Part shown: one piece after another, positions 1 to 6,269 of the stretch
Position numbering within the stretch: the first letter of the stretch is position 1
Layout: each line of letters begins with the position of its first letter
NCBI GenBank assembly: GCA_017649745.1
Contig: JAGCGE010000056.1
Coordinates: 1 to 8,855 of the forward strand
Source of the DNA: Clostridiales bacterium
GTDB lineage: Bacteria; Bacillota_A; Clostridia; Saccharofermentanales; Saccharofermentanaceae
Length of the DNA stretch: 8,855 nucleotides
Direction: 5' to 3'
The notes under the pieces: generated by a model
What the model was told of the DNA's origin: nothing
The model's input: only the letters and a program-made list of their open reading frames with translations
Database searches by the model: none
Position numbers and translations under genes: made by a program

Positions 1-2545
1 CAAGGTATCTGATAACTTCGATACCCTTATTGCGGATATCTTCCTTAAACTTCTTATGCTCTTCTTCACCGGCCTTGACAGCCTCGATAGCCTCTGCCTT
101 TGTAACTCCACAATAAGAGAATACCTCGACAAGTTTCATAGCTGTATTATTCATATTATCGAGTGAGAAGAATGGATTTAAGTATCTGATCTCTTTTTCT
201 TTCAGATCCTCAACGTTATTCTTGATAACTTCAGGATATGAACAAACGATAGGACAGTTATAGTGGTTACCTGAATTACCGTTCTCATCTCTTTCATAAG
301 GAACATCAGGATAGAAGATCGTCGTGATACCTCTCGAGATAAGATTCTCGATGTGACCGTGAACGAGCTTAGCAGGATAACATACACTCTCTGAAGGGAT
401 CGTATCCATACCTCTTTCGAAAAGAGCATGTGTTGATCTAGCTGAGATCTTTACACAGAAACCAAGCTTTGTAAGAACAGTAAACCAGAACGGATAGTTC
501 TCATACTGATTAAGTGCTCTCGGAATACCGATAACACCTCTCTTAGCATCCTTCTCAGGTGTTGGCTTATAGTAAGAAAATGTTCTCTCATATTTATATT
601 TGAAAAGGTTCGGCATCTTCTCTTTTATCTCAGATTCAACCTTACCCTCACCCTTTTCACATCTGTTACCTGATACAAACTTACGTCCGTTAGAGAATGT
701 GGAGATAGTAAGTTTACAGTGGTTAGCGCAACCTTCACATCTTGTGTTTTCAGTTGTCATAGAGAACTTATCAAGATTCTCTTCATCTAGAAGACCTGAT
801 TTCCAAACCTTATCAGGACATCTCTTTGATGCGATAAGAGCAGCACCGAATGCACCCATCAGACCTGCAACATTAGGACGTATAACATCTCTTTTCGAAA
901 CGAGCTCGAAGCATCTTAAGATAGCATCATTAAGGAATGTTCCTCCCTGAACAACGATATTCTTTCCGAGCTGTTCTGTGTCTCTGATCTTGATAACTTT
1001 ATAGAGCGCATTTCTTACAACTGAATAAGAAAGACCTGCAGAGATATCACCTACAGAAGCTCCCTCTTTCTGAGCCTGCTTAACCTTGGAGTTCATGAAT
1101 ACTGTACATCTTGTTCCAAGGTCAACCGGATTCTTTGCCTTAAGAGCTTCGATAGAGAATGAATGAGCATCCATCTCAAGAGTCTGAGCAAATGTCTGGA
1201 TAAAGGATCCACAACCGGAAGAGCATGCTTCATTAAGCATGATCGAATCGATAACACCGTTTCTGATCCTCATACACTTCATATCCTGACCACCGATATC
1301 GATAATAAAATCAACATCAGGACAGAAGAACTTAGCTGACTGGAAGTGAGCCATTGTCTCGATCTCACCGATATCAACACCCAAAGCAGCCTTGATGATA
1401 TTCTCGCCGTAACCTGTTACACATGAATATGAGATATAACAATCCTTAGGCATCTGCTTATAGATGTCCTTAACGATATTAACTGCACTCATAACAGGGT
1501 TACCCTTGTTACCTGCATAGTATGTATAGCAAAGTTCACCCTTCTCATTGATGACAACTGCTTTTGTCGTAGTTGAACCTGCATCGATACCAAGGAACAT
1601 AGGACCTTTCTGACCCTTGAAATCGTGGATCTCGATCATGTCCTTAGCATGTCTTTCATCGAAAGCCTTTTTCTCTTCCTCATTCTTAAAAAGAGGATCG
1701 ATACGAATGATGTCAGGAGTAAATCCGTCTTTATTCTCAAATCTCTTGATAAGATCGTTAAGATCTACTTCCTCACCCTTTGAGCTCAAAGCAGCACCTA
1801 AAGCAACATAGATCTGTGCTTCGTCAGGCATCCAGAATGATTCAACATTATCCTTAAGTGTTCTCTCAAAAGCAGCACGGAGTTCTGAATTGAAGAAAAG
1901 CGGACCACCAAGGAATGCAACGTGACCTCTGATAGGTCTACCACATGCAAGACCTGCGATAGTCTGGTTAACAACAGATTGATAGATAGAAGCAGCGAGA
2001 TCTTCCTTAGCTGCACCTTCATTGATAAGAGGCTGAAGGTCACTCTTTGCGAAAACACCGCAACGGCTTGCGATCGTATACAAAGATCTGTAATCTTTAG
2101 CGAAGTTATTAAGTCCGTCTGCATCTGTCTGAAGAAGCTGAGCCATCTGGTCGATAAATGCACCTGTACCGCCTGCGCATGTACCGTTCATTCTCTGCTC
2201 TAATACAGGATGCATATATGTGATCTTAGCATCCTCACCGCCAAGCTCGATTATAACGTCTGTCTCAGGATGATACTTATTGATAGCTACGGTCTCAGCC
2301 ATAACCTCCTGAACAAAATCAAGCTTAAGCCAGTTAGCAACTGATAATCCGCCGGAACCTGTGATAGTAACTTTAGTCTTAAGACCAGGATACTGTTTCT
2401 CAAGATCCTTCAGAAGTTCATTAAGAAGTCCCGAAATATCGGAATGATGTCTCTTGTACTCAGAATGAACTATCTTATCGTCTGCCAAAAGAACGACCTT
2501 GATAGTAGTTGATCCTATGTCTAATCCCAACTTATACTCGCTCAT
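1..2545 (-). CDS. Acyl-CoA dehydratase activase-related protein (two BadF/BadG/HgdC ATPase domains plus DUF2229), C-terminus outside window
   Basis: The frame is open from an ATG at 2545 to the window edge, giving at least 848 residues. It holds two tandem ASKHA-fold ATPase domains of the HgdC/BadF/BadG type. The first begins with the phosphate-binding motif GLDIGSTTIK near residue 7, and the second with GIDAGSTTTK near residue 319. Each keeps the cysteines that bind the bridging [4Fe-4S] cluster in HgdC: C123 (NGTCAGGTGAF) and C162 (SRCGVF) in the first, C441 (NEACSSGCGSF) and C480 (TRCTVF) in the second. A third cysteine group follows (CEGCANHC, C603/C606/C610, then C629 in GNRCEKG). After that comes a DUF2229-like segment (IGIPRALNQYENYPFWF, and IPSESVCYPAKLVHGH with C722). 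Known relatives drive ATP-dependent electron transfer to 2-hydroxyacyl-CoA dehydratases or benzoyl-CoA reductases. These fused ~1400-residue proteins have no settled substrate. GGAGAG precedes the start, which overlaps the upstream stop as ATGA. Family certain, function open. Confidence 0.93.
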   Translation of the reverse strand, partial: MSEYKLGLDIGSTTIKVVLLADDKIVHSEYKRHHSDISGLLNELLKDLEKQYPGLKTKVTITGSGGLSVANWLKLDFVQEVMAETVAINKYHPETDVIIELGGEDAKITYMHPVLEQRMNGTCAGGTGAFIDQMAQLLQTDADGLNNFAKDYRSLYTIASRCGVFAKSDLQPLINEGAAKEDLAASIYQSVVNQTIAGLACGRPIRGHVAFLGGPLFFNSELRAAFERTLKDNVESFWMPDEAQIYVALGAALSSKGEEVDLNDLIKRFENKDGFTPDIIRIDPLFKNEEEKKAFDERHAKDMIEIHDFKGQKGPMFLGIDAGSTTTKAVVINEKGELCYTYYAGNKGNPVMSAVNIVKDIYKQMPKDCYISYSCVTGYGENIIKAALGVDIGEIETMAHFQSAKFFCPDVDFIIDIGGQDMKCMRIRNGVIDSIMLNEACSSGCGSFIQTFAQTLEMDAHSFSIEALKAKNPVDLGTRCTVFMNSKVKQAQKEGASVGDISAGLSYSVVRNALYKVIKIRDTEQLGKNIVVQGGTFLNDAILRCFELVSKRDVIRPNVAGLMGAFGAALIASKRCPDKVWKSGLLDEENLDKFSMTTENTRCEGCANHCKLTISTFSNGRKFVSGNRCEKGEGKVESEIKEKMPNLFKYKYERTFSYYKPTPEKDAKRGVIGIPRALNQYENYPFWFTVLTKLGFCVKISARSTHALFERGMDTIPSESVCYPAKLVHGHIENLISRGITTIFYPDVPYERDENGNSGNHYNCPIVCSYPEVIKNNVEDLKEKEIRYLNPFFSLDNMNNTAMKLVEVFSYCGVTKAEAIEAVKAGEEEHKKFKEDIRNKGIEVIRYL

Positions 2546-3219
2546 TTTTTCTCTCCATCTATATTTCTTGGTGCGCCCTTAGGCTGCTTCATTGTTTTGT
2601 TAGTATTACTGCTACTGCTGCTCCTGCGCTTTCTGGCTTTCGCAGTCAGATTCCTAAGGTCTTTGTTCATTGAACCGAATATCTCCAATGACTTCTCCTT
2701 AAGTTCCTGCATATGTTTCATCTCTTTATTTCTGATGAGCATCCTGAAGTCATTGTCTCCAGTGATCTTCTGTTTAAACTGCTCATTTAAAGACACACAC
2801 AAAAGCTCGTCCGGTACTCCGAGCTTAATATCAAAAGGCTTACCGAAAGTATCAGAACATGTAAGGTTCAAGCCTTCAAAAACCTTACATACATTCTCCT
2901 CATACAAAGCAAAATCACACTTGATACCAAGTGAGAAAGGAATGCCTGAGAAATTGATCTTTACATATGGCAGATATCTCGAAAAGATCAGATGAAGAGT
3001 AATGAGCTTCATATAACATTCGAGATTGATACACTCCTGATCACAGATAAGCGACAACTGACCTTCAGCAGGCATCTTAGAAATATCAGATTTATCATCT
3101 TCAAATCCATTTGCCCAAAGATAATAAAGTTCTCTATACACTTCGTTCTTAAACTTCTCAAAATCTCTGGTCAAAGGTTCTGCCAATATCTTCTTTCCTA
3201 TCGAAAAAAAGTACTGCAT
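2542..3219 (-). CDS. Uncharacterised protein coupled to the activase gene; probably truncated at the N-terminus by an in-frame stop
   Basis: I do not recognise this family. Read from the ATG at 3219 it gives 225 residues. The body is a mixed hydrophobic and charged globular sequence with no signal peptide or membrane segment. The C-terminal ~35 residues are strongly basic and Ser/Asn-rich (KARKRRSSSSSNTNK), which suggests a disordered, possibly nucleic-acid-binding or electrostatic tail. The stop overlaps the start of the activase-related gene (ATGA), so the two are very likely translated together and may work together. The ATG at 3219 has no convincing Shine-Dalgarno sequence. The same frame continues upstream through nine sense codons to a TAA (3249-3247), then 18 more codons to an ATG at 3303 with a strong AGGAG site. 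The native protein may therefore be 253 residues with a nonsense mutation at codon 19, or the first 18 codons may be a leader peptide. Confidence 0.7.
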   Translation of the reverse strand: MQYFFSIGKKILAEPLTRDFEKFKNEVYRELYYLWANGFEDDKSDISKMPAEGQLSLICDQECINLECYMKLITLHLIFSRYLPYVKINFSGIPFSLGIKCDFALYEENVCKVFEGLNLTCSDTFGKPFDIKLGVPDELLCVSLNEQFKQKITGDNDFRMLIRNKEMKHMQELKEKSLEIFGSMNKDLRNLTAKARKRRSSSSSNTNKTMKQPKGAPRNIDGEKK

Positions 3220-3246
3220 ATATGTGACTTCAAGGTAACTTGGTAC

Positions 3247-3303
3247 TTAGAACAACTTAAGATAAGCAGCTATATCTCTGTCATTAAACATATATTTATT
3301 CAT
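3247..3303 (-). other. 18-codon ORF with strong ribosome binding site, in frame with the gene downstream
   Basis: The ATG at 3303 has AGGAG five bases upstream. It reads MNKYMFNDRDIAAYLKLF and ends in TAA at 3249-3247. The frame then stays open (VPSYLEVTY) into the methionine at 3219 of the uncharacterised gene. Across the stop the composition looks like one continuous protein, so the simplest reading is the true N-terminus interrupted by a nonsense codon. A leader peptide that couples translation to the downstream gene, or a sequencing error in the TAA, are alternatives. Confidence 0.6.
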
Positions 3304-3307
3304 AAAT

Positions 3308-3321
3308 TCTCCTATAGGAGA
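3308..3321. promoter_or_regulatory. Perfect 14-bp palindrome covering the Shine-Dalgarno sequence
   Basis: TCTCCTATAGGAGA is a perfect palindrome in the short leader between the promoter at 3337-3365 and the ATG at 3303. As RNA it can fold into a 5-bp stem with a TATA loop, with the GGAG of the ribosome binding site forming the 3' arm. The fold would hide the ribosome binding site, but a 5-bp stem is weak. It could also be a protein operator, or coincidence. Confidence 0.45.
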
Positions 3322-3336
3322 CATTAAGGCATTCTC

Positions 3337-3365
3337 ATTATAGCATAATGATTATTTTATGCTAA
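3337..3365 (-). promoter_or_regulatory. Sigma-A promoter for the uncharacterised gene and activase operon
   Basis: On the minus strand the -10 is a consensus TATAAT (3342-3337) preceded by TGC, an extended -10. A -35 TTAGCA (3365-3360, four of six matches) lies exactly 17 bases upstream. Transcription would start near 3330, about 27 bases ahead of the ATG at 3303. There is no terminator between the two downstream genes, so this promoter probably serves both. Confidence 0.7.
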
Positions 3366-3411
3366 TTATTTATAAATAAATAAGGAGGCCGCCCCAAATG
3401 GGGCAACCTCC
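3366..3411 (-). terminator. Intrinsic terminator of the 86-residue protein gene
   Basis: Read on the minus strand, GGAGGTTGCCCC and GGGGCGGCCTCC form a 12-bp stem (two internal G-U pairs) around an ATTT loop at 3384-3411, followed by TTATTTATTTATAAAT. It lies about 27 bases after the stop at 3438 and directly before the next promoter, so it separates the two transcription units. Confidence 0.85.
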
Positions 3412-3437
3412 CGTTAAGATTCTTGGTTGTGAGAAGA

Positions 3438-3698
3438 TTATTCTTCAATCTCCTCGAATGTACCAAACAAGTTAAGTCTGAAAAGCATAGCCTCGTCATC
3501 AGGATCAGAACAGTAGATCTTTGCGTTGCAAACGATACCGCCCTCGATGAGCTTCATGATACCTGTCATCTGGCTGAGCTTACTCTTAAGATTGTAACGG
3601 TCATTCTCATCTGTGATGAGGTAAACATTACCCTTACACTCGTCAAGTGCCTTCATCAGTGTCTGTACATCAATGTCATTCATTACAAAAGCTTTCAT
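3438..3698 (-). CDS. Small HPr-like orphan protein lacking the phosphorylatable histidine
   Basis: This 86-residue cytoplasmic protein has no signal peptide and an acidic C-terminus (FEEIEE). The start is well supported by AGGAGGT seven bases upstream of the ATG at 3698. The order of predicted elements is strand (KAFVMN), helix (DVQTLMKALDECK), strand (NVYLIT), strand (RYNLKSK), helix (SQMTGIMKL), strand (NAKIYC), helix (DDEAMLFRL). This is the beta-alpha-beta-beta-alpha-beta-alpha layout of HPr. The NLKSKLSQM segment and the later D-x-x-E-A-x-x-x-L match the spacing of HPr's NxKS-helix B and helix C. The active-site histidine and the GLHARPA motif are absent, so it cannot be a normal PTS phosphocarrier. 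From memory, similar 75-90-residue proteins with a T-x-E-x-D-R-x-N-L-K-S-K-L core are common in clostridia and have uninformative names. It is transcribed alone, from its own promoter to its own terminator. Confidence 0.82.
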   Translation of the reverse strand: MKAFVMNDIDVQTLMKALDECKGNVYLITDENDRYNLKSKLSQMTGIMKLIEGGIVCNAKIYCSDPDDEAMLFRLNLFGTFEEIEE

Positions 3699-3745
3699 CT
3701 TATTTACCTCCTTTATAGGTATGAATCATATATCCTTCTACTAAA

Positions 3746-3762
3746 TCGGTATTCCCTACCGA
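3746..3762 (-). promoter_or_regulatory. Hairpin at the predicted 5' end of the small-protein mRNA
   Basis: TCGGTA and TACCGA form a perfect 6-bp inverted repeat around a 5-base loop. With the -10 at 3775-3770, the transcript should begin almost exactly at the first base of this stem, about 50 bases before the ribosome binding site. A 5'-terminal stem often protects an mRNA from decay. It could alternatively be a repressor site overlapping the start point. Confidence 0.5.
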
Positions 3763-3769
3763 CGACTAT

Positions 3770-3798
3770 ATGATATCCCTACAGGCATTTATGGTCAA
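3770..3798 (-). promoter_or_regulatory. Sigma-A promoter for the 86-residue protein gene
   Basis: On the minus strand TTGACC (3798-3793, five of six consensus) is followed after exactly 17 bases by TATCAT (3775-3770, four to five of six). The predicted start near 3763 gives a leader of about 65 bases ahead of the ATG at 3698. Confidence 0.75.
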
Positions 3799-3819
3799 TG
3801 AAGTTTTTGTACACTTTAC

Positions 3820-3855
3820 ATAATAACCAAGGGTATTATTTGTGCATATTGCACA
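3820..3855. repeat. Two adjacent inverted repeats between folA and the small-protein promoter
   Basis: TGTGCATATTGCACA (3841-3855) is a perfect dyad with 6-bp arms and a 3-base centre, seven bases after the folA stop. Beside it, ATAATA-A-CC-AAG-GG-TATTAT (3820-3839) forms an 8-bp stem with one bulged base. Neither is followed by a T-tract on the minus strand, so they are poor intrinsic terminators. They may shape the folA mRNA 3' end, or the perfect dyad may be an operator about 85 bases upstream of the next start point. Confidence 0.4.
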
Positions 3856-3862
3856 GTGTAGA

Positions 3863-4357
3863 TTATTTACGCTTATAATGGCAAACGTTGAAGCTAACGC
3901 CCTTTTCGGACATTACTGTATCTTCTTTCTTTACAAGTTTCCATTCCTTATCGTTATCAAGATTCGGGAAGTATGCATCAGCTTCAAATTCATGATTGAT
4001 CTTAGTAATGATAGCTTCCTCGCATATAGGCAGAAGTGTCTTATAGATCTCCTCTCCGCCTATTACGAATATCTTCTCATCAGGATGAGACTTCTTATAT
4101 TCATCAAGTTCTTCAGTAGAATGAAGGATAACCGCGCCTTCCTTCTCGAAGTTCTGATTTCTGCTTAAGATGATATTGATCCTCTTAGGAAGGAGTTTCT
4201 GATCTTTGAACGTCATGAGAGTCTTACGTCCGAAAACAACCGTATTACCTGCAGTATAGAATCTGAATACACCCTTTTGGTCTTCAGGAAGAGATATAAG
4301 AAGATCTCCCTTGTTTCCAATGGCCCAGTTCTTATCTACAGCAGCAATAGCGATCAT
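3863..4357 (-). CDS. folA: Dihydrofolate reductase
   Basis: This enzyme reduces dihydrofolate to tetrahydrofolate with NADPH, supplying folate for thymidylate, purine and methionine synthesis. The 164 residues match the family length and motifs: N-terminal MIAIAAVDKNWAIG, the substrate-binding acid in SLPEDQ (equivalent to E. coli D27), the NADPH-site motif FGRKT, PKRINIIL carrying the folate-contacting Arg, VIGGEEIY (the conserved Gly-Gly), and ITKI with the conserved Thr. The usual Met20-Pro21-Trp22 of the mobile loop is replaced by Leu-Leu-Ile, with a one-residue insertion just after the catalytic Asp. An ATG at 4363 is only one base from the AGGAGA. The ATG at 4357 has ideal spacing of seven bases, so I choose it. 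The start lies 26 bases behind the SulP gene with no terminator between them, pointing to co-transcription. Identity is certain; the loop changes may be a feature of a clostridial subgroup. Confidence 0.95.
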   Translation of the reverse strand: MIAIAAVDKNWAIGNKGDLLISLPEDQKGVFRFYTAGNTVVFGRKTLMTFKDQKLLPKRINIILSRNQNFEKEGAVILHSTEELDEYKKSHPDEKIFVIGGEEIYKTLLPICEEAIITKINHEFEADAYFPNLDNDKEWKLVKKEDTVMSEKGVSFNVCHYKRK

Positions 4358-4383
4358 GATCATTCTCCTTTAATAAAGCATGA

Positions 4384-6021
4384 TTAGATTATAGCAGAAG
4401 ATTTAACGTATTCTTCAAGGTTAGCGTAAATATGGTTAGCGCCTACCTTATCCTTAAATCCAACCTTATCAAGCGAACGCATTACCTGTTCATTGATACC
4501 TACAAAACAATAATCTGCTTTCTGACTCTTAAGGTATTCAACTGCTTCAAGGATATCCTGTTCTGCAGAAAGGTCGATCATAACGACACCTCTGAAAGAA
4601 AGGATATATGTATCGTACTTCTTCTCAGCTTTTTCGATAGCTTTAAGAAGTTCTCTTCCGTTAGCAAAGAAGTAAGCACCAACGCTATAAACTACTGCGC
4701 AGTCCTTCTTTTCGATAAGAGTCTCCTCCTCGACAGATACCTTGATTGATGCGAGGTTCTTGATCATGATGATCATAGAAAGAGCAACACCGATAAGGAT
4801 AGCATATGTTAGATCGAGCAATACTGTAGCGATCATAGTTACAAAGCAAAGGATGATAGGCTCAAAAAGCTTATTCTTAAAATAGAAACCGATCGTCTTA
4901 AAGTCATTCATCTTGATGGCTGTTACGATAAGAACACCTGCAAGAGCCGGATATGGAACCATACCGATAACAGGAGCAAGAATGAACATACAAAGGATAA
5001 GGAAGATCGACTGGAATACAGAAGTAAATCTTGTATTACCGCCGCTCTTGATAGCAACTGATGTACGTGCGATAGCAGCTGTAGATGGAACACCGCCGAA
5101 GAAAGGAACTGTCATATTGGCAATACCCTGTGCGATGAGCTCAACGTTAGAGTCGAACTTCTCCTTCTTCATAGCAGCAGCACAAGTACCGCAAAGAAGG
5201 CTCTCGATCATACCGAGAAGTGAGATAGTGATTGCATAACCGAATACGCTCTTAACCATCTCAACATTAACCTTAGTGATATTTAGAACTTCAGAGTTGA
5301 TAATTGACCTAGGGATCTTACCGATCGTATTAACTTCAACCTTAAGAAGAACTGATGCAACAGTGATAAGGATGATAGCTACAAGAGAAGCCGGAACATA
5401 CTTGCTGAGCTTCTTAGGGAAAAGGAACATGATAACTACAACTGCAAGAGTAAGGAGCAATGCCTTAACATCAGTAGCACCGATGTTCTTGGCAAAACAG
5501 ATAACTTTATCAATAGTTGTCTCGCCCTTAACAGTAACACCGAATGCATTACCGAGCTGACCGATAGCAATTACTAAAGCGATACCTGATGTAAATCCTG
5601 TAACAACAGGCTTAGGGATAAACTGGACAAGTCGGCCGAATCGTAAAAGACCGCACAAAAGGAGTATGAGACCTGATATGAATGTCGCAAGGAACATTCC
5701 TGTAAGACCATATTTACCTGAAACGATGGTTCCAAGAACAACAGCCATAGCTCCGGTAGGTCCTGAGATCTGGAAGCTTCCTCCTCCCAAAAGACCACTT
5801 ATGATACCTGCTATGATTGCAGTAATAAGACCGCCTGCGATACCGATCGCAGCATGTTCAGCATCAACGCTCGCAGCACCGAAAGCAAGTGCAAGAGGAA
5901 GAGCAACTGCACCAACAGTAATACCTGCTGCAATATCTCCTATAAATTTCTTACCGTTATAACCTTTGAACTCATTAACAAAGATCTTCTTATAATGCCC
6001 GAAAAATGGTCTCTTTCCCAT
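4384..6021 (-). CDS. SulP-family anion permease with C-terminal STAS domain
   Basis: This 545-residue inner-membrane transporter has a length typical of bacterial SulP (SLC26-like) proteins. The membrane part, residues ~25-425, starts with GDIAAGITVGAVALPLALAFG and holds the family signatures SFQISGPTGAMAVVL (82-96), GFTSGIALVIAIGQL, and FFGGVPSTAAIARTSV near 310. A cytoplasmic STAS domain spans about 441-540 (MIDLSAEQDILEAVEYL, with the Asp-x-Ser loop at 483-485). Family members carry sulfate, bicarbonate or dicarboxylates with sodium or proton symport, and sequence alone does not decide the substrate here. No sulfate-assimilation or carbon-fixation genes are nearby. The neighbour is folA, 26 bases downstream in what appears to be the same transcript. 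AAGGGG precedes the ATG at a normal distance. Confidence 0.93.
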   Translation of the reverse strand: MGKRPFFGHYKKIFVNEFKGYNGKKFIGDIAAGITVGAVALPLALAFGAASVDAEHAAIGIAGGLITAIIAGIISGLLGGGSFQISGPTGAMAVVLGTIVSGKYGLTGMFLATFISGLILLLCGLLRFGRLVQFIPKPVVTGFTSGIALVIAIGQLGNAFGVTVKGETTIDKVICFAKNIGATDVKALLLTLAVVVIMFLFPKKLSKYVPASLVAIILITVASVLLKVEVNTIGKIPRSIINSEVLNITKVNVEMVKSVFGYAITISLLGMIESLLCGTCAAAMKKEKFDSNVELIAQGIANMTVPFFGGVPSTAAIARTSVAIKSGGNTRFTSVFQSIFLILCMFILAPVIGMVPYPALAGVLIVTAIKMNDFKTIGFYFKNKLFEPIILCFVTMIATVLLDLTYAILIGVALSMIIMIKNLASIKVSVEEETLIEKKDCAVVYSVGAYFFANGRELLKAIEKAEKKYDTYILSFRGVVMIDLSAEQDILEAVEYLKSQKADYCFVGINEQVMRSLDKVGFKDKVGANHIYANLEEYVKSSAII

Positions 6022-6084
6022 AATTAACCCCTTTACTAATAATCACACGAATATCAATATACACCTCTTAAACAAAGCTTAGAT

Positions 6085-6114
6085 ATGATAAATGCACGAA
6101 AAGAAAAGGCTCAA
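6085..6114 (-). promoter_or_regulatory. Probable promoter of the SulP-folA operon
   Basis: On the minus strand TTGAGC (6114-6109) and TATCAT (6090-6085) are separated by 18 bases. The pair lies directly after the tRNA terminator and about 65 bases upstream of the SulP start. The leader (6022-6078) shows no recognisable riboswitch or long hairpin. Confidence 0.5.
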
Positions 6115-6141
6115 CAATTGCTTTTGTATATGAATTGTCTT

Positions 6142-6173
6142 GAGAAAAAGAAAGGACTGTCTAATGACAGTCC
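6142..6173 (-). terminator. Intrinsic terminator after tRNA-Pro
   Basis: GGACTGTC and GACAGTCC form a perfect 8-bp stem around a 4-base loop at 6154-6173. On the minus strand it is followed by TTTCTTTTTCTC. It lies ten bases after the CCA end of the tRNA. Because no terminator lies between the DUF4214/CHAP gene and the tRNA, this hairpin probably ends transcripts of both. Confidence 0.9.
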
Positions 6174-6182
6174 CAAATATCA

Positions 6183-6258
6183 TGGTCGGAGTGGCGAGAC
6201 TCGAACTCGCGGCCTCTTGCTCCCGAAGCAAGCACTCTACCACCTGAGCCACACCCCG
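6183..6258 (-). tRNA. tRNA-Pro (anticodon CGG)
   Basis: The 76 bases fold into a full cloverleaf. The acceptor is CGGGGTG with CACTCCG (one G-U pair), with discriminator A and an encoded CCA (6185-6183). The D arm is GCTC-loop-GAGT, and the anticodon stem CTTGC/GCAAG surrounds the loop TTCGGGA. The T arm contains GTTCGAGTC. The anticodon CGG at 6225-6223 reads the proline codon CCG. The gene stands alone rather than in a tRNA cluster. Confidence 0.97.
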
Positions 6259-6269
6259 ATGACCGTGAT

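Noticed and set aside
600..950. Open frame on the plus strand, 116 codons
   Set aside because: It lies wholly antisense to the activase gene, which has clear conserved motifs here; no ribosome binding site and a non-protein-like composition.
1798..2163. Open frame on the minus strand, 121 codons
   Set aside because: It is a shifted frame inside the first ATPase domain of the activase gene, whose own frame gives the conserved motifs.
2597..3327. Two overlapping plus-strand open frames
   Set aside because: Antisense to the uncharacterised gene and its promoter. The Leu-rich start is only the complement of the Ser codon run.
3842..4168. Plus-strand open frame over folA
   Set aside because: Antisense to an unambiguous dihydrofolate reductase; no start signals.
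4913..5962. Several plus-strand and shifted open frames over the transporter
   Set aside because: They follow from codon use of the SulP gene, and none has a ribosome binding site or recognisable motif.
6022..6084. Possible riboswitch in the SulP leader
   Set aside because: The leader is about 60 bases, AT-rich and without a stable hairpin or known conserved core.
6183..6258. tRNA gene as an integration site for a mobile element
   Set aside because: No integrase, no repeat of the tRNA 3' end elsewhere in the window, and the neighbours look like ordinary chromosomal genes.
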